NCBI RefSeq assembly: GCF_900116665.1
Contig: NZ_FPBK01000011.1
Coordinates: 1-64,000 of the forward strand
Length of the DNA: 64,000 bases
Direction of reading: 5' to 3'
Origin: Pustulibacterium marinum
GTDB taxonomy: Bacteria > Bacteroidota > Bacteroidia > Flavobacteriales > Flavobacteriaceae
Each line of letters begins with the position of its first letter. The first letter of the stretch is position 1. Positions 44,845 to 53,218 of this stretch are shown piece by piece. The notes under the pieces were generated by a model. That model was not told the origin of the DNA. It saw nothing but the letters and a program-made list of their open reading frames with translations, and did no database searches. Made by a program: the position numbers and the translations under genes.

Positions 44845-45558
44845 TTATTTTATGCTAAATGTACTGCAATGCCATACAAACTCATAAGTTTTACCTTTAA
44901 ATTCTCCAGGTACTTCTTCTTTGGTTGTGGCTTCTAGTACATATGTTGTATCAAAAGGCATGGCAAAAGTAAACAATCCGTTGTCATCTGTGTTTATTTT
45001 TTTAGACCATTGGTCTTGCATAAAAATTGTCACCTCGCTTTTTGCTAAAGCTTCATTTTTATATAGTAACTTAAATGTAGCTTGGTTACCTTCTTTTTTT
45101 ACAAGCTGAAGCGCAATACCGTTTTCGTTTTGTGTTACCGATGCAGGTTGTATTTTTCCTACGGTTACTGTTGCAGAACTGTAATAATGAGTTTTAAAAA
45201 TTCCGAAGTCATATTTTGTAAAATCTATTACTTCAATATCATTATTATTTAAGGCAATGGTGTACGTTCCTTTTTGTGTAGGTGTAAATTGAGCGGTATA
45301 AAAGTTTTCTTTAGCTGAAATTTCTAAAGCTGTTTTAGAACCATCTGGAGCTATAGCCCATAAACTAAAGTTTTTTACCTTGTTGAAGGTGTCGCCACCA
45401 ACGGTTTCTTTAACTCCGTAGCTATATTCGCCATAATAAACATTAACGGTGTGTTTGGTGTTTAATTTTCCTGTTGCTTCGGTTTCAATCCAAAGAAAAT
45501 GTGCAAAAGATGTAGCGTAAAAAAAGCAACATAATGCGGTTAAAAAAAATGTTTTCAT
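44845..45558 (-). CDS. DUF4198 exported metal-uptake-associated protein
   Basis: A 237-residue periplasmic protein with a signal peptide ending near SFA (about residue 19), followed by HFLWIETEA. The early His-Phe-Leu-Trp is typical of DUF4198, a family linked to nickel, cobalt or iron import. A beta-sandwich-like C-terminal half contains TIFMQDQWSKKI and a C-terminal HC pair (VWHCSTF). It lies directly after the TonB receptor gene in the same operon and probably handles the metal or its chelate in the periplasm. Confidence 0.8.
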   Translation of the reverse strand: MKTFFLTALCCFFYATSFAHFLWIETEATGKLNTKHTVNVYYGEYSYGVKETVGGDTFNKVKNFSLWAIAPDGSKTALEISAKENFYTAQFTPTQKGTYTIALNNNDIEVIDFTKYDFGIFKTHYYSSATVTVGKIQPASVTQNENGIALQLVKKEGNQATFKLLYKNEALAKSEVTIFMQDQWSKKINTDDNGLFTFAMPFDTTYVLEATTKEEVPGEFKGKTYEFVWHCSTFSIK

Positions 45559-45628
45559 CTGTATAAAAAATTAAAAACCAAATGCCAGCTGTTAGGCAAG
45601 GCACTTGGTTTCATCAAATTAAGGTCTC

Positions 45629-48103
45629 TTAAAAATTGTAGGTTAAGTTTGCAGTTAGGCTTCTTAACATTTGCGGACTAATAGTAGACCATCCTTTATA
45701 ATATTCTTTGTTGGTAATATTATCTAATTTAAGGGTGAATCTCCACTGGTCAACTTCATAAAAAGCAGATGCGTTTAATACTGTATATTCTGGTAGGGTA
45801 AAAGTACCAGCTGTGTTACGGTTAAATATTTTGTTTTCGCTAGCATAGTTTCCACCAAAACCAATTCCAAATCCGTCTAAGCTTCCGCCGTTAAAACGGT
45901 AACTAGCCCAAAGGTTTGCTAAATTTTGTGGTCCTGCACTTTCTGGTCTTCTTCCTAAGAAATCATTACCTTCTGCAGCTTTTTCTAACTTACTGTCGTT
46001 ATAGCTATACCCAGCAATAATGTTTAACCCTTCTACTGGAGAACCTGTAATCATAGCTTCAAAACCTTTGTTACGTTGCTCACCATCTTGAATGTAGTTT
46101 TCTGGATCTAGTTGAATTACGGTGTTAGATACTTGAACATCATAATAGCTTAAGGTAGCAGAAAGTTTATTGTTGAACAAGTTAAGTTTTGTACCAAATT
46201 CTATTTGGTTTGCTTGTTCTGGGTCAAAACTTAATGTGTTACCGCCAGGTGTAGTTACAGGTGCTACGTTTGAAAAACCATTCATATAGTTAGCAAAAAC
46301 CGAAACTTTATCTAAAATTGGTTGGTATACCACACCAAATTTTGGCGATACAGTGGTTTGCTCATAATCATCACTTTCTGTAGTAACATTACCATCATTT
46401 ATAAAGTGATCTACACGTAAACTAGCCATTACAGATACATTTGGTAATAAGTATGCTACGTCAGACACGTATGCACCAATTGCTTGTTGTCTTGTTTTGC
46501 TGTAGGTTACACTAGAGTTACCTATACCAGCATCTGCACCAGCTTGTGTAAGCACACCAGAATCGTTAGTTACGTTTGTAGCCATTGGTGTACCAAAATA
46601 GTCGTGTAATGCAGAAGCATAAGCTTGAAAGTTTGTAGGGTCGTTACCTACAAATACAAAACCTTGGTTACCGTAACCAGAGTTGTTACCAATAACAATT
46701 CGGTTTAAATAATCTACACCACCAACAAATTTGTTTTCTACACTACCAATGTTAAAGTTACCATTGAAGTTTTGTTGTATGTTGGTGCCAGCAGTCTCAG
46801 AGTTTTGTTTACTTGTATAACGCGCTAAAATAATACCGTCTTCAAATTCGTTACCTGTTAAACCTTCTACAGTACTCGTAATTTCGTATAAATACGAGTA
46901 ATACCCTTGAGATTTAGCACTTGTTCTTGCAAAAATAGTTTGCGAAGACCAGTTGTCGTTAAATTTATAGTTCATAAACCCTTGAACGCTCATTGTAGGT
47001 GTGTCTATATACAAATCGTTGCTTGTAAAAGAGTTTTTGTGGTTGTAGTTTAAATCTGCAATGTTGGTAACATGTAAAGGCGAGCTTCTGTCTACAAATA
47101 GCATTGTTTGGTTTGTGCTTCTACCATTGTAAATTTCGGTATTTACATAAAACGATAGTTTATCATTTACTTGGTAAGAAATAGATGGGGCTACAAAGAA
47201 AGATCTTTTAAAACCAGCATCTTGAAAGCTGTTTTGTGTATGGTAAGCAGTGTTTACACGTAAAGCAATGTCTTCTGTTTTGCTTAGCATAGTGTTTACA
47301 TCGGCAGTAATTCTATTTAAACCATAGCTACCACCTGTGTACGATACATTACCGCCAAAACCATAAAAAGGTCTTTTTGTGTTTACGTTAATTAAACCAC
47401 CATACGAAATTAAAGAACTACCGTAAAGTGTACCAGATGGCCCTTTAAGTACTTCTATGCTTTCTATGTTAGCTGGGTCTGGGCTACCGTTGGTAACACC
47501 TGCAACACCGTTAAGCATTGTTGGTTGTACGGAGAAACCTCTTAACGAAAAATAACCAGCACCATCGCCACCACGACCTGTAGATTCCCATAGTTTGTCT
47601 AAACCAGGAGCATTTTTAAGTGCATCGTCAAAATTAGTAACTACTTGTTCTTCTAATACCGCATTGGTAATCGTGTTATAAACCTGCGGATTTTCAATAT
47701 CCTTTAACGGCATTTTAGAAACCGTTATGCTTTGGTCTTTTTTAAACGTCTTTTCAACATGGTTTTCTACAACTACTTCGTTTAGAACCTGTGTATCTTC
47801 TTGTAAAGAAATAATACCTAAGGAGGTGTTTTTGTTAGCATTTACTACAACAGATTTTGTAATAGACAAATACCCAATAGAAGATATTTTTATAGTATAC
47901 TCTCCTTCAGTAACATTGTTGATACTAAAATAACCATCTGAATTTGATGTAGCTCCTAGTCCTGTTAAGTTTACAGTAATGTTTGCATAGGCTAAGGGAA
48001 TTTGTGTTTCATCATCTACAATTGTTCCGGTTATTTTTCCATTTTGAGAAAATCCAAATCCGAAACATAAAAGAGTAACAGTTAATAGAATTATTCTGCG
48101 CAT
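45629..48103 (-). CDS. TonB-dependent siderophore receptor
   Basis: An 824-residue outer-membrane receptor. In order: signal peptide (to about 19), a carboxypeptidase-like beta domain (about 22-105), a TonB-box-like region with VSKMPLKDIENPQVYNTI, the plug (about 125-250, with RGFSVQPTMLNGV and SIEVLKGPSGTLYGSS), and the barrel, ending in LTANLTYNF. The plug features and the neighbouring iron genes indicate uptake of a ferric siderophore. It has no N-terminal signalling domain of the FecA type. It heads the operon; a promoter-like TACATTTG lies about 40 bases upstream. The siderophore is unknown. Confidence 0.92.
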   Translation of the reverse strand: MRRIILLTVTLLCFGFGFSQNGKITGTIVDDETQIPLAYANITVNLTGLGATSNSDGYFSINNVTEGEYTIKISSIGYLSITKSVVVNANKNTSLGIISLQEDTQVLNEVVVENHVEKTFKKDQSITVSKMPLKDIENPQVYNTITNAVLEEQVVTNFDDALKNAPGLDKLWESTGRGGDGAGYFSLRGFSVQPTMLNGVAGVTNGSPDPANIESIEVLKGPSGTLYGSSLISYGGLINVNTKRPFYGFGGNVSYTGGSYGLNRITADVNTMLSKTEDIALRVNTAYHTQNSFQDAGFKRSFFVAPSISYQVNDKLSFYVNTEIYNGRSTNQTMLFVDRSSPLHVTNIADLNYNHKNSFTSNDLYIDTPTMSVQGFMNYKFNDNWSSQTIFARTSAKSQGYYSYLYEITSTVEGLTGNEFEDGIILARYTSKQNSETAGTNIQQNFNGNFNIGSVENKFVGGVDYLNRIVIGNNSGYGNQGFVFVGNDPTNFQAYASALHDYFGTPMATNVTNDSGVLTQAGADAGIGNSSVTYSKTRQQAIGAYVSDVAYLLPNVSVMASLRVDHFINDGNVTTESDDYEQTTVSPKFGVVYQPILDKVSVFANYMNGFSNVAPVTTPGGNTLSFDPEQANQIEFGTKLNLFNNKLSATLSYYDVQVSNTVIQLDPENYIQDGEQRNKGFEAMITGSPVEGLNIIAGYSYNDSKLEKAAEGNDFLGRRPESAGPQNLANLWASYRFNGGSLDGFGIGFGGNYASENKIFNRNTAGTFTLPEYTVLNASAFYEVDQWRFTLKLDNITNKEYYKGWSTISPQMLRSLTANLTYNF

Positions 48104-48141
48104 TTTAATTTTTATTTAGATTTAATTTAAATTAGCGAATG

Positions 48142-48149
48142 CAAATGTA
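48142..48149 (-). promoter_or_regulatory. Promoter -7 element of the siderophore operon
   Basis: TACATTTG on the minus strand, an exact TAnnTTTG match, 39 bases upstream of the receptor start. No clear Fur box was identified around it. Confidence 0.55.
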
Positions 48150-48318
48150 TACGAACTCTAGATATGTTCATAATAAATAGCAATTAATTTTTAATAAATA
48201 AAACTGATAAGAACATAGCTTCTGATTTGAATGTATTATGATTTATTCTGAAGCATTGCTAACGGGATGTATTTGTTCTTTTAATAGCTACTTTTTTAGC
48301 AATATGAGAGCACAAAGT

Positions 48319-49170
48319 TTACAGATAAAAAATTCCACCAATAGCCACTATTCTTTCAAAAAAGTAGAAATGTTGAGATGCTTTGTCCACGCTAGATTTT
48401 GTAGTTCTAATATCTCCCATATGAATATAGCCTCCTTTTAGTTCACCTTGAATGAAAAAGTGTTTGAAAAAGGTAAGATTTAAACCGGCTTTGGCAGAAA
48501 GACCAAACCCTGCTACATGAAATGCATCATTACGTTGTTTTCCTAATAGGGTAGAGTTTGTTTTTGGAAAAAGAAAACCACCGCCAAGTCCTTCGGTAAT
48601 GTTAACTTGAAAAATATCGGTATTATGAATTCCTAAATATTTTGAAAAATCATCAACTCTAGAAAGTTCGGTATGCACATAGTTGAGTCCATCTGTGTGT
48701 TCAAATTGAAGAAATTCTCTTGTCAATTCGGTTAATTGATGATTATAAACGCCATTGAAAACAGCACCTGCTTCACTTTCGGGTAAATTAATGTAACCAT
48801 CTACACTGGCCGTTTGAAACTGCGTCATTACATATTTCATATGATCAATACTTAAAGAAATATTGTAATGATCTGTTAGGTAATATCCAAGTTTCAAATT
48901 TGTTTGTGGAATGGTCATATTCATTGGATTGAAATAATCGGCATGCCAACCTTTTGGTTTATCATGAGCTTTGGCTTCCTCTATGGTAAAGTCGTAGCCA
49001 TTTCCTCTGAAATGAATATCAGATTTCGAAAAATTTTCACGATTACCTCCCCATAAAATGAAGAATTTTCCTTTGTTGTGAGCAGTATAAAGTTCTTGTT
49101 TGTCTGTAGTTTGCGCAACGACAAAATGAGCTGACATAAAAATGCAGCTCACTAAAAAAAGTATTCTCAT
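48319..49170 (-). CDS. Putative outer-membrane beta-barrel protein
   Basis: A 283-residue exported protein with a signal peptide ending near VVAQ (residue about 19). The body has alternating-hydrophobicity strands with NLKLGYYLTDHYNISLSID, AKAGLNLTFFKHFFIQGEL and a final aromatic residue typical of barrels. I do not recognise a named family. It begins seven bases after the end of kdsA, so it is in the same transcript. A link to LPS biogenesis is possible from that position but not shown by sequence. Confidence 0.7.
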   Translation of the reverse strand: MRILFLVSCIFMSAHFVVAQTTDKQELYTAHNKGKFFILWGGNRENFSKSDIHFRGNGYDFTIEEAKAHDKPKGWHADYFNPMNMTIPQTNLKLGYYLTDHYNISLSIDHMKYVMTQFQTASVDGYINLPESEAGAVFNGVYNHQLTELTREFLQFEHTDGLNYVHTELSRVDDFSKYLGIHNTDIFQVNITEGLGGGFLFPKTNSTLLGKQRNDAFHVAGFGLSAKAGLNLTFFKHFFIQGELKGGYIHMGDIRTTKSSVDKASQHFYFFERIVAIGGIFYL

Positions 49171-49177
49171 ATTAATA

Positions 49178-49999
49178 TTAGCGTAGCCCGTTAACTGTTT
49201 TTCTGATAGCTACTAAATTGGTAAGTAAATTTTCTAAATGATCTAGATGTAGCATATTGGCTCCATCACTTTTTGCATTTGCCGGATCAAAGTGAGTTTC
49301 AATGAACAATCCGTCTACGTTATTTACCACTCCAGCACGGGCAATGGTTTCTATCATATCAGGTCTTCCGCCAGTAACTCCACTGGTTTGGTTGGGTTGT
49401 TGTAAACTGTGTGTGACATCTAAAACTGTAGGAGCAAATTCTCTCATGGTTGGAATTCCACGGAAATCAACAATCATATCTTGATACCCAAACATAGTTC
49501 CACGATCTGTAACCATGACTTGTTCATTATTACAATCTAATACTTTTTGAACTGCGTGTTTCATACTTTCTGGACTCATGAATTGACCTTTTTTCAGGTT
49601 AACAGTTTTTCCAGTTTTAGCAGCGGCTACAACTAAATCAGTTTGGCGAACTAAAAATGCAGGAATCTGTAAAATATCTACATATTCGGCAGCTAAAGCA
49701 GCATCGCTAATTTCGTGAATATCGGTTACGGTTGGTACGTGAAAAGTTTCAGATACTTTTCGTAAGATTTTCAACGCTTTTTCGTCCCCAATTCCAGTAA
49801 AAGAATCTATTCGGCTTCGGTTAGCCTTTTTAAAACTTCCTTTAAAAACATAAGGAATTTCTAATTTATCTGTAATAGCAACTACCTTTTCGGCAATTCT
49901 CAAAGCCATTTCTTCGCCTTCAATGGCACAAGGTCCAGCTAAAAGAAAAAAGTTGTTGCTATCAGTATGTTTTATTTGTGGTATATTTTTTAACTGCAT
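49178..49999 (-). CDS. kdsA: 3-deoxy-8-phosphooctulonate synthase (KDO-8-P synthase)
   Basis: A 273-residue TIM-barrel enzyme that condenses phosphoenolpyruvate with arabinose-5-phosphate to make KDO-8-phosphate for the LPS core. Typical motifs are FLLAGPCAIEGEEMA near the N-terminus, FKGSFKKANRSR, TDIHEI, and GVTGGRPDMIETIARAG (about 218-234). There is no Cys at the metal position of the N-terminal motif that I can identify, but metal class was not resolved. Length is normal. It is divergent from typA with a 213-base spacer that holds a promoter for each, and is followed by an outer-membrane protein gene. Confidence 0.96.
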   Translation of the reverse strand: MQLKNIPQIKHTDSNNFFLLAGPCAIEGEEMALRIAEKVVAITDKLEIPYVFKGSFKKANRSRIDSFTGIGDEKALKILRKVSETFHVPTVTDIHEISDAALAAEYVDILQIPAFLVRQTDLVVAAAKTGKTVNLKKGQFMSPESMKHAVQKVLDCNNEQVMVTDRGTMFGYQDMIVDFRGIPTMREFAPTVLDVTHSLQQPNQTSGVTGGRPDMIETIARAGVVNNVDGLFIETHFDPANAKSDGANMLHLDHLENLLTNLVAIRKTVNGLR

Positions 50000-50021
50000 T
50001 CTAGGTTATTTTTTGAGTGAA

Positions 50022-50029
50022 CAAAGATA
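50022..50029 (-). promoter_or_regulatory. Promoter -7 element of kdsA
   Basis: TATCTTTG on the minus strand, an exact TAnnTTTG match, 23 bases upstream of the kdsA start. Confidence 0.55.
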
Positions 50030-50180
50030 CAATTATTGTAAGTGTTGGGCAGAATAAATTATCCGATTCCTATTTAAATGGAAATAATTTGTCGTAAACT
50101 ATTCATTATTAAAATTTTAAATTATGATTTTTTAGTTGGAATTCATTTCATTAAATATTATATACTGTAAAAATAAAGTG

Positions 50181-50188
50181 TAACTTTG
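50181..50188 (+). promoter_or_regulatory. Promoter -7 element of typA
   Basis: TAACTTTG, an exact TAnnTTTG match, 24 bases upstream of the typA start codon at 50213. Confidence 0.6.
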
Positions 50189-50212
50189 CGCGCTTAAAAC
50201 CAAGGCACAATT

Positions 50213-52015
50213 ATGGCTAATATTAAAAACATTGCAATTATTGCACACGTTGACCACGGTAAAACAACATTGGTTGATAAAATTATGTATCACTGTCAAT
50301 TGTTTCGCGAAAACGAAAACACAGGTGATTTAATCCTTGATAACAACGACTTGGAACGCGAAAGAGGTATTACAATTACTTCTAAGAACGTTTCGGTAAT
50401 CTATAAAGATACTAAGATTAACATTATAGATACTCCTGGTCACGCCGATTTTGGTGGTGAAGTAGAGCGTGTTTTGAACATGGCCGATGGTGTATTGTTA
50501 TTGGTAGATGCTTTTGAAGGACCAATGCCGCAAACACGTTTTGTACTGCAGAAAGCTATTGATCTTGGTTTAAAACCTTGTGTTGTTATTAACAAGGTAG
50601 ATAAAGAAAACTGTACTCCAGAAGAGGTTCATGAAAAAGTATTCGATTTAATGTTCGAATTAGGAGCTGAAGAGTGGCAGTTAGATTTTCCAACAGTTTA
50701 CGGTTCTGCAAAGAACAACTGGATGTCTGAGGATTGGCAAAAACAAACGGAAAACATTGAGCCATTATTAGATATGGTAATTGAGCACATTCCATCTCCA
50801 AAAATTGAAGAAGGAACTACGCAAATGTTGATTACCTCTTTAGATTATTCTTCTTTTACAGGACGTATTGCTATTGGTCGTTTACAGAGAGGACATTTAA
50901 CTGAAAATATGCCAATTTCATTGGTAAAAAGAGACGGAAGCATTGTAAAATCTCGTATCAAAGAATTACATGTTTTCGAAGGTTTAGGTCGTAAAAAAGT
51001 TGCAGAAGTACAAGCTGGAGATATTTGTGCTTTAGTAGGTTTAGAAAGTTTTGATATTGGAGATACGGTTGCAGATGCTGAAAATCCTGAAGCTTTAAAA
51101 ACCATTGCTATCGATGAGCCTACAATGAGTATGTTGTTCACCATTAACGATTCTCCTTTCTTTGGTAAAGACGGTAAGTTTGTTACTTCGCGTCACATCA
51201 AAGATCGTTTAAGCAAAGAATTAGAGAAAAACTTAGCATTGCGTGTTCATGAAACAGACAGCGCCGATAAATTTATGGTGTTTGGTCGTGGTGTATTACA
51301 CTTATCTGTTTTAATTGAAACCATGCGTAGAGAAGGGTATGAACTTCAAATTGGTCAGCCACAAGTTATCATTAAAGAAATTGATGGTAAAAAATGTGAG
51401 CCAATGGAAGAGTTAACTATAGATTTACCAGAAAACCTTTCGGGTCGTGCGGTAGAATATGTAACCTTACGTAAAGGTGAAATGTTTAGTATGGAGCCAA
51501 AAGGTGAGCGTATGATTGTTAAATTCAGCATTCCATCTAGAGGTATCATCGGGTTACGTAACCAAATGTTAACCGCTACTGCGGGTGAAGCAATTATGAC
51601 ACACCGTTTTACAGGTTATGAGCCATATAAAGGAGATATTCCAGGAAGAAACAACGGTTCATTAATTTCTATGGAAAACGGTAAAGCAATTCCTTACTCG
51701 ATAGATAAATTACAAGAAAGAGGTAAGTTCTTTGTAGATCCTAACGAAGAAATTTACGAAGGTCAGGTAATTGGAGAAAACTCACGTCAAGATGATATGA
51801 CAGTGAATATTACCAAAACTAAAAAGCTTTCTAACGTACGTTCTTCTGGAGCTGATGATAAAGCGAAAATTGTTCCTGCAATTAAATTCTCTTTAGAAGA
51901 AGCGTTAGAATACATTCAGAAAGATGAATACGTAGAAGTTACACCAAAAACCATTCGTTTGCGTAAAATCTTATTAAAAGAAGTAGATCGTAAGCGTTTT
52001 GGTAAACAATTATAA
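50213..52015 (+). CDS. typA: Translational GTPase TypA/BipA
   Basis: A 600-residue ribosome-associated GTPase that helps 50S assembly and stress adaptation. G motifs in order: [12 protein letters not shown] (G1), the switch segment [10 protein letters not shown] (G2), DTPGHADF (G3) and NKVD (G4). The EF-Tu-like domain II follows (about 205-295), then the EF-G-like domains and the TypA-specific C-terminal domain (about 480-600). Length matches the family closely. It has its own promoter and a strong terminator. Confidence 0.97.
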   Translation: MANIKNIAIIAHVDHGKTTLVDKIMYHCQLFRENENTGDLILDNNDLERERGITITSKNVSVIYKDTKINIIDTPGHADFGGEVERVLNMADGVLLLVDAFEGPMPQTRFVLQKAIDLGLKPCVVINKVDKENCTPEEVHEKVFDLMFELGAEEWQLDFPTVYGSAKNNWMSEDWQKQTENIEPLLDMVIEHIPSPKIEEGTTQMLITSLDYSSFTGRIAIGRLQRGHLTENMPISLVKRDGSIVKSRIKELHVFEGLGRKKVAEVQAGDICALVGLESFDIGDTVADAENPEALKTIAIDEPTMSMLFTINDSPFFGKDGKFVTSRHIKDRLSKELEKNLALRVHETDSADKFMVFGRGVLHLSVLIETMRREGYELQIGQPQVIIKEIDGKKCEPMEELTIDLPENLSGRAVEYVTLRKGEMFSMEPKGERMIVKFSIPSRGIIGLRNQMLTATAGEAIMTHRFTGYEPYKGDIPGRNNGSLISMENGKAIPYSIDKLQERGKFFVDPNEEIYEGQVIGENSRQDDMTVNITKTKKLSNVRSSGADDKAKIVPAIKFSLEEALEYIQKDEYVEVTPKTIRLRKILLKEVDRKRFGKQL

Positions 52016-52047
52016 TACAATTGTTTTATAAAATATAACTAACTTTA

Positions 52048-52078
52048 AAGCCCCGATTTTTTCGGGGCTTTTTTTTAA
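52048..52078 (+). terminator. Intrinsic terminator after typA
   Basis: AAGCCCCGA and TCGGGGCTT arms (52048 to about 52070) with a T-rich loop, followed by an eight-base T-run. Confidence 0.93.
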
Positions 52079-52089
52079 TAAGTGTGTAT

Positions 52090-52326
52090 ATGTTTTTAGG
52101 AGTTTCTATAGCAGAGTGGGTAGGGTATTTAGCTTCTGCCTTTTTAATGGTAGCCTTTACCATGAAAAATGTAAACAAACTAAGAATTATTAATTCTTTA
52201 GGTTGTATTACCTTCGTTATTTATGGTTTTATGCTAGATATAGCCTGGCCGATTATTATAAGTAATGCTTTTATTTTAGGGAGTAATTTGTATTATTTGT
52301 TCTTTAAAAAAGATAGTGAGGCTTAG
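52090..52326 (+). CDS. Small membrane protein, YgjV/CBU_0592-like
   Basis: A 78-residue protein, almost entirely hydrophobic, with three membrane helices: about residues 8-26, 33-52 and 54-73. The pattern EWVGYLASAFLMVAFTMKN is like that of the small YgjV or CBU_0592-type inner-membrane proteins. These sometimes carry misleading enzyme names in databases. The function is unknown. A GTG six bases upstream of the chosen ATG is an alternative start. It lies shortly after the typA terminator and probably has its own promoter. Confidence 0.65.
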   Translation: MFLGVSIAEWVGYLASAFLMVAFTMKNVNKLRIINSLGCITFVIYGFMLDIAWPIIISNAFILGSNLYYLFFKKDSEA

Positions 52327-52446
52327 TATTCTTGTAGATGAATCATAAGCTTTTGTAGAACAAGTTTCTTAATGACAATTTTTTATATACCTTTAAAGCT
52401 GAAAGGCATTATATTTGCTTCAAAAGTTTTTAAATACTTTTTGCAT

Positions 52447-53088
52447 ATGAAAAAGCTTCTATTTTCTTGTTTGTTCTTTGGAGTAAGTATGTTTATGCAT
52501 GCCCAAATCAACGACGGAAATACACAAACTATAAAGGTAAAAGCAGAGGATAATTCTAGTACCATCAATACAGAAACAAAGAACAGTTCTGGTTTGTTAG
52601 ATGATGGTAATACAGCCGTTCCTGATTTAAAATTAGAGAAAGAAAAGGGAATTTCTATGCTGCCAACGGAACAGTTTATTGATAATAACAAGCAATATAC
52701 AAAAAAGGCAAATAAATCTATTACAGAAGGAAAAGTAGAATTAGATCAATTTAAAAGAGATCAACCTTTAGGAGATATAAAAACAAAATCTAAAACGCTC
52801 AAAATTGCCTGTAGAGATTTCGCAAATATTGATGGAGATCTCATAAGCATTTTTCTAAATGGTAAAGAAGTAAAGCACGAGATGTTTTTAGAAGGTGGTT
52901 TTAGAGGAATAGAAATAGAAATTCCTGTAGGTTTAAATACTATAGACTTTCAGGCTGAAAACATGGGGTTAGCGCCTCCAAATACGGCAGAATTAGTAAT
53001 ACTTGACGACCAAGGAGAAACAGTTACATCTGCTCAATGGAATCTTTATACGGGCTATAAAGCCACAATTGTTGTTGTAAAGGATTAA
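52447..53088 (+). CDS. Secreted protein of unknown function
   Basis: About 213 residues from the ATG at 52447, chosen because it starts a clear signal peptide (MKKLLFSCLFFGVSMFMHAQ); the open frame begins earlier but that part is not signal-like. The mid-region is Lys/Glu-rich and probably flexible. The C-terminal 100 residues, with RDFANIDGDLISIFLNGKEV and GLNTIDFQAENMGLAPP, look like an all-beta domain. I do not recognise the family. There is a signal for export but no lipobox. It is a single gene between the small membrane protein and the CheB/CheR kinase. Confidence 0.65.
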   Translation: MKKLLFSCLFFGVSMFMHAQINDGNTQTIKVKAEDNSSTINTETKNSSGLLDDGNTAVPDLKLEKEKGISMLPTEQFIDNNKQYTKKANKSITEGKVELDQFKRDQPLGDIKTKSKTLKIACRDFANIDGDLISIFLNGKEVKHEMFLEGGFRGIEIEIPVGLNTIDFQAENMGLAPPNTAELVILDDQGETVTSAQWNLYTGYKATIVVVKD

Positions 53089-53218
53089 TAATTTTTTATT
53101 AAAAAGAGTACACTATCAAAATATATGGTTACTTACCATATTTTACTTGCACGACACTGTTTAAATGTATATTTTTAAGTTTTAAAGGTTATTACCCCCT
53201 TATCCCGAAACTCATTTT

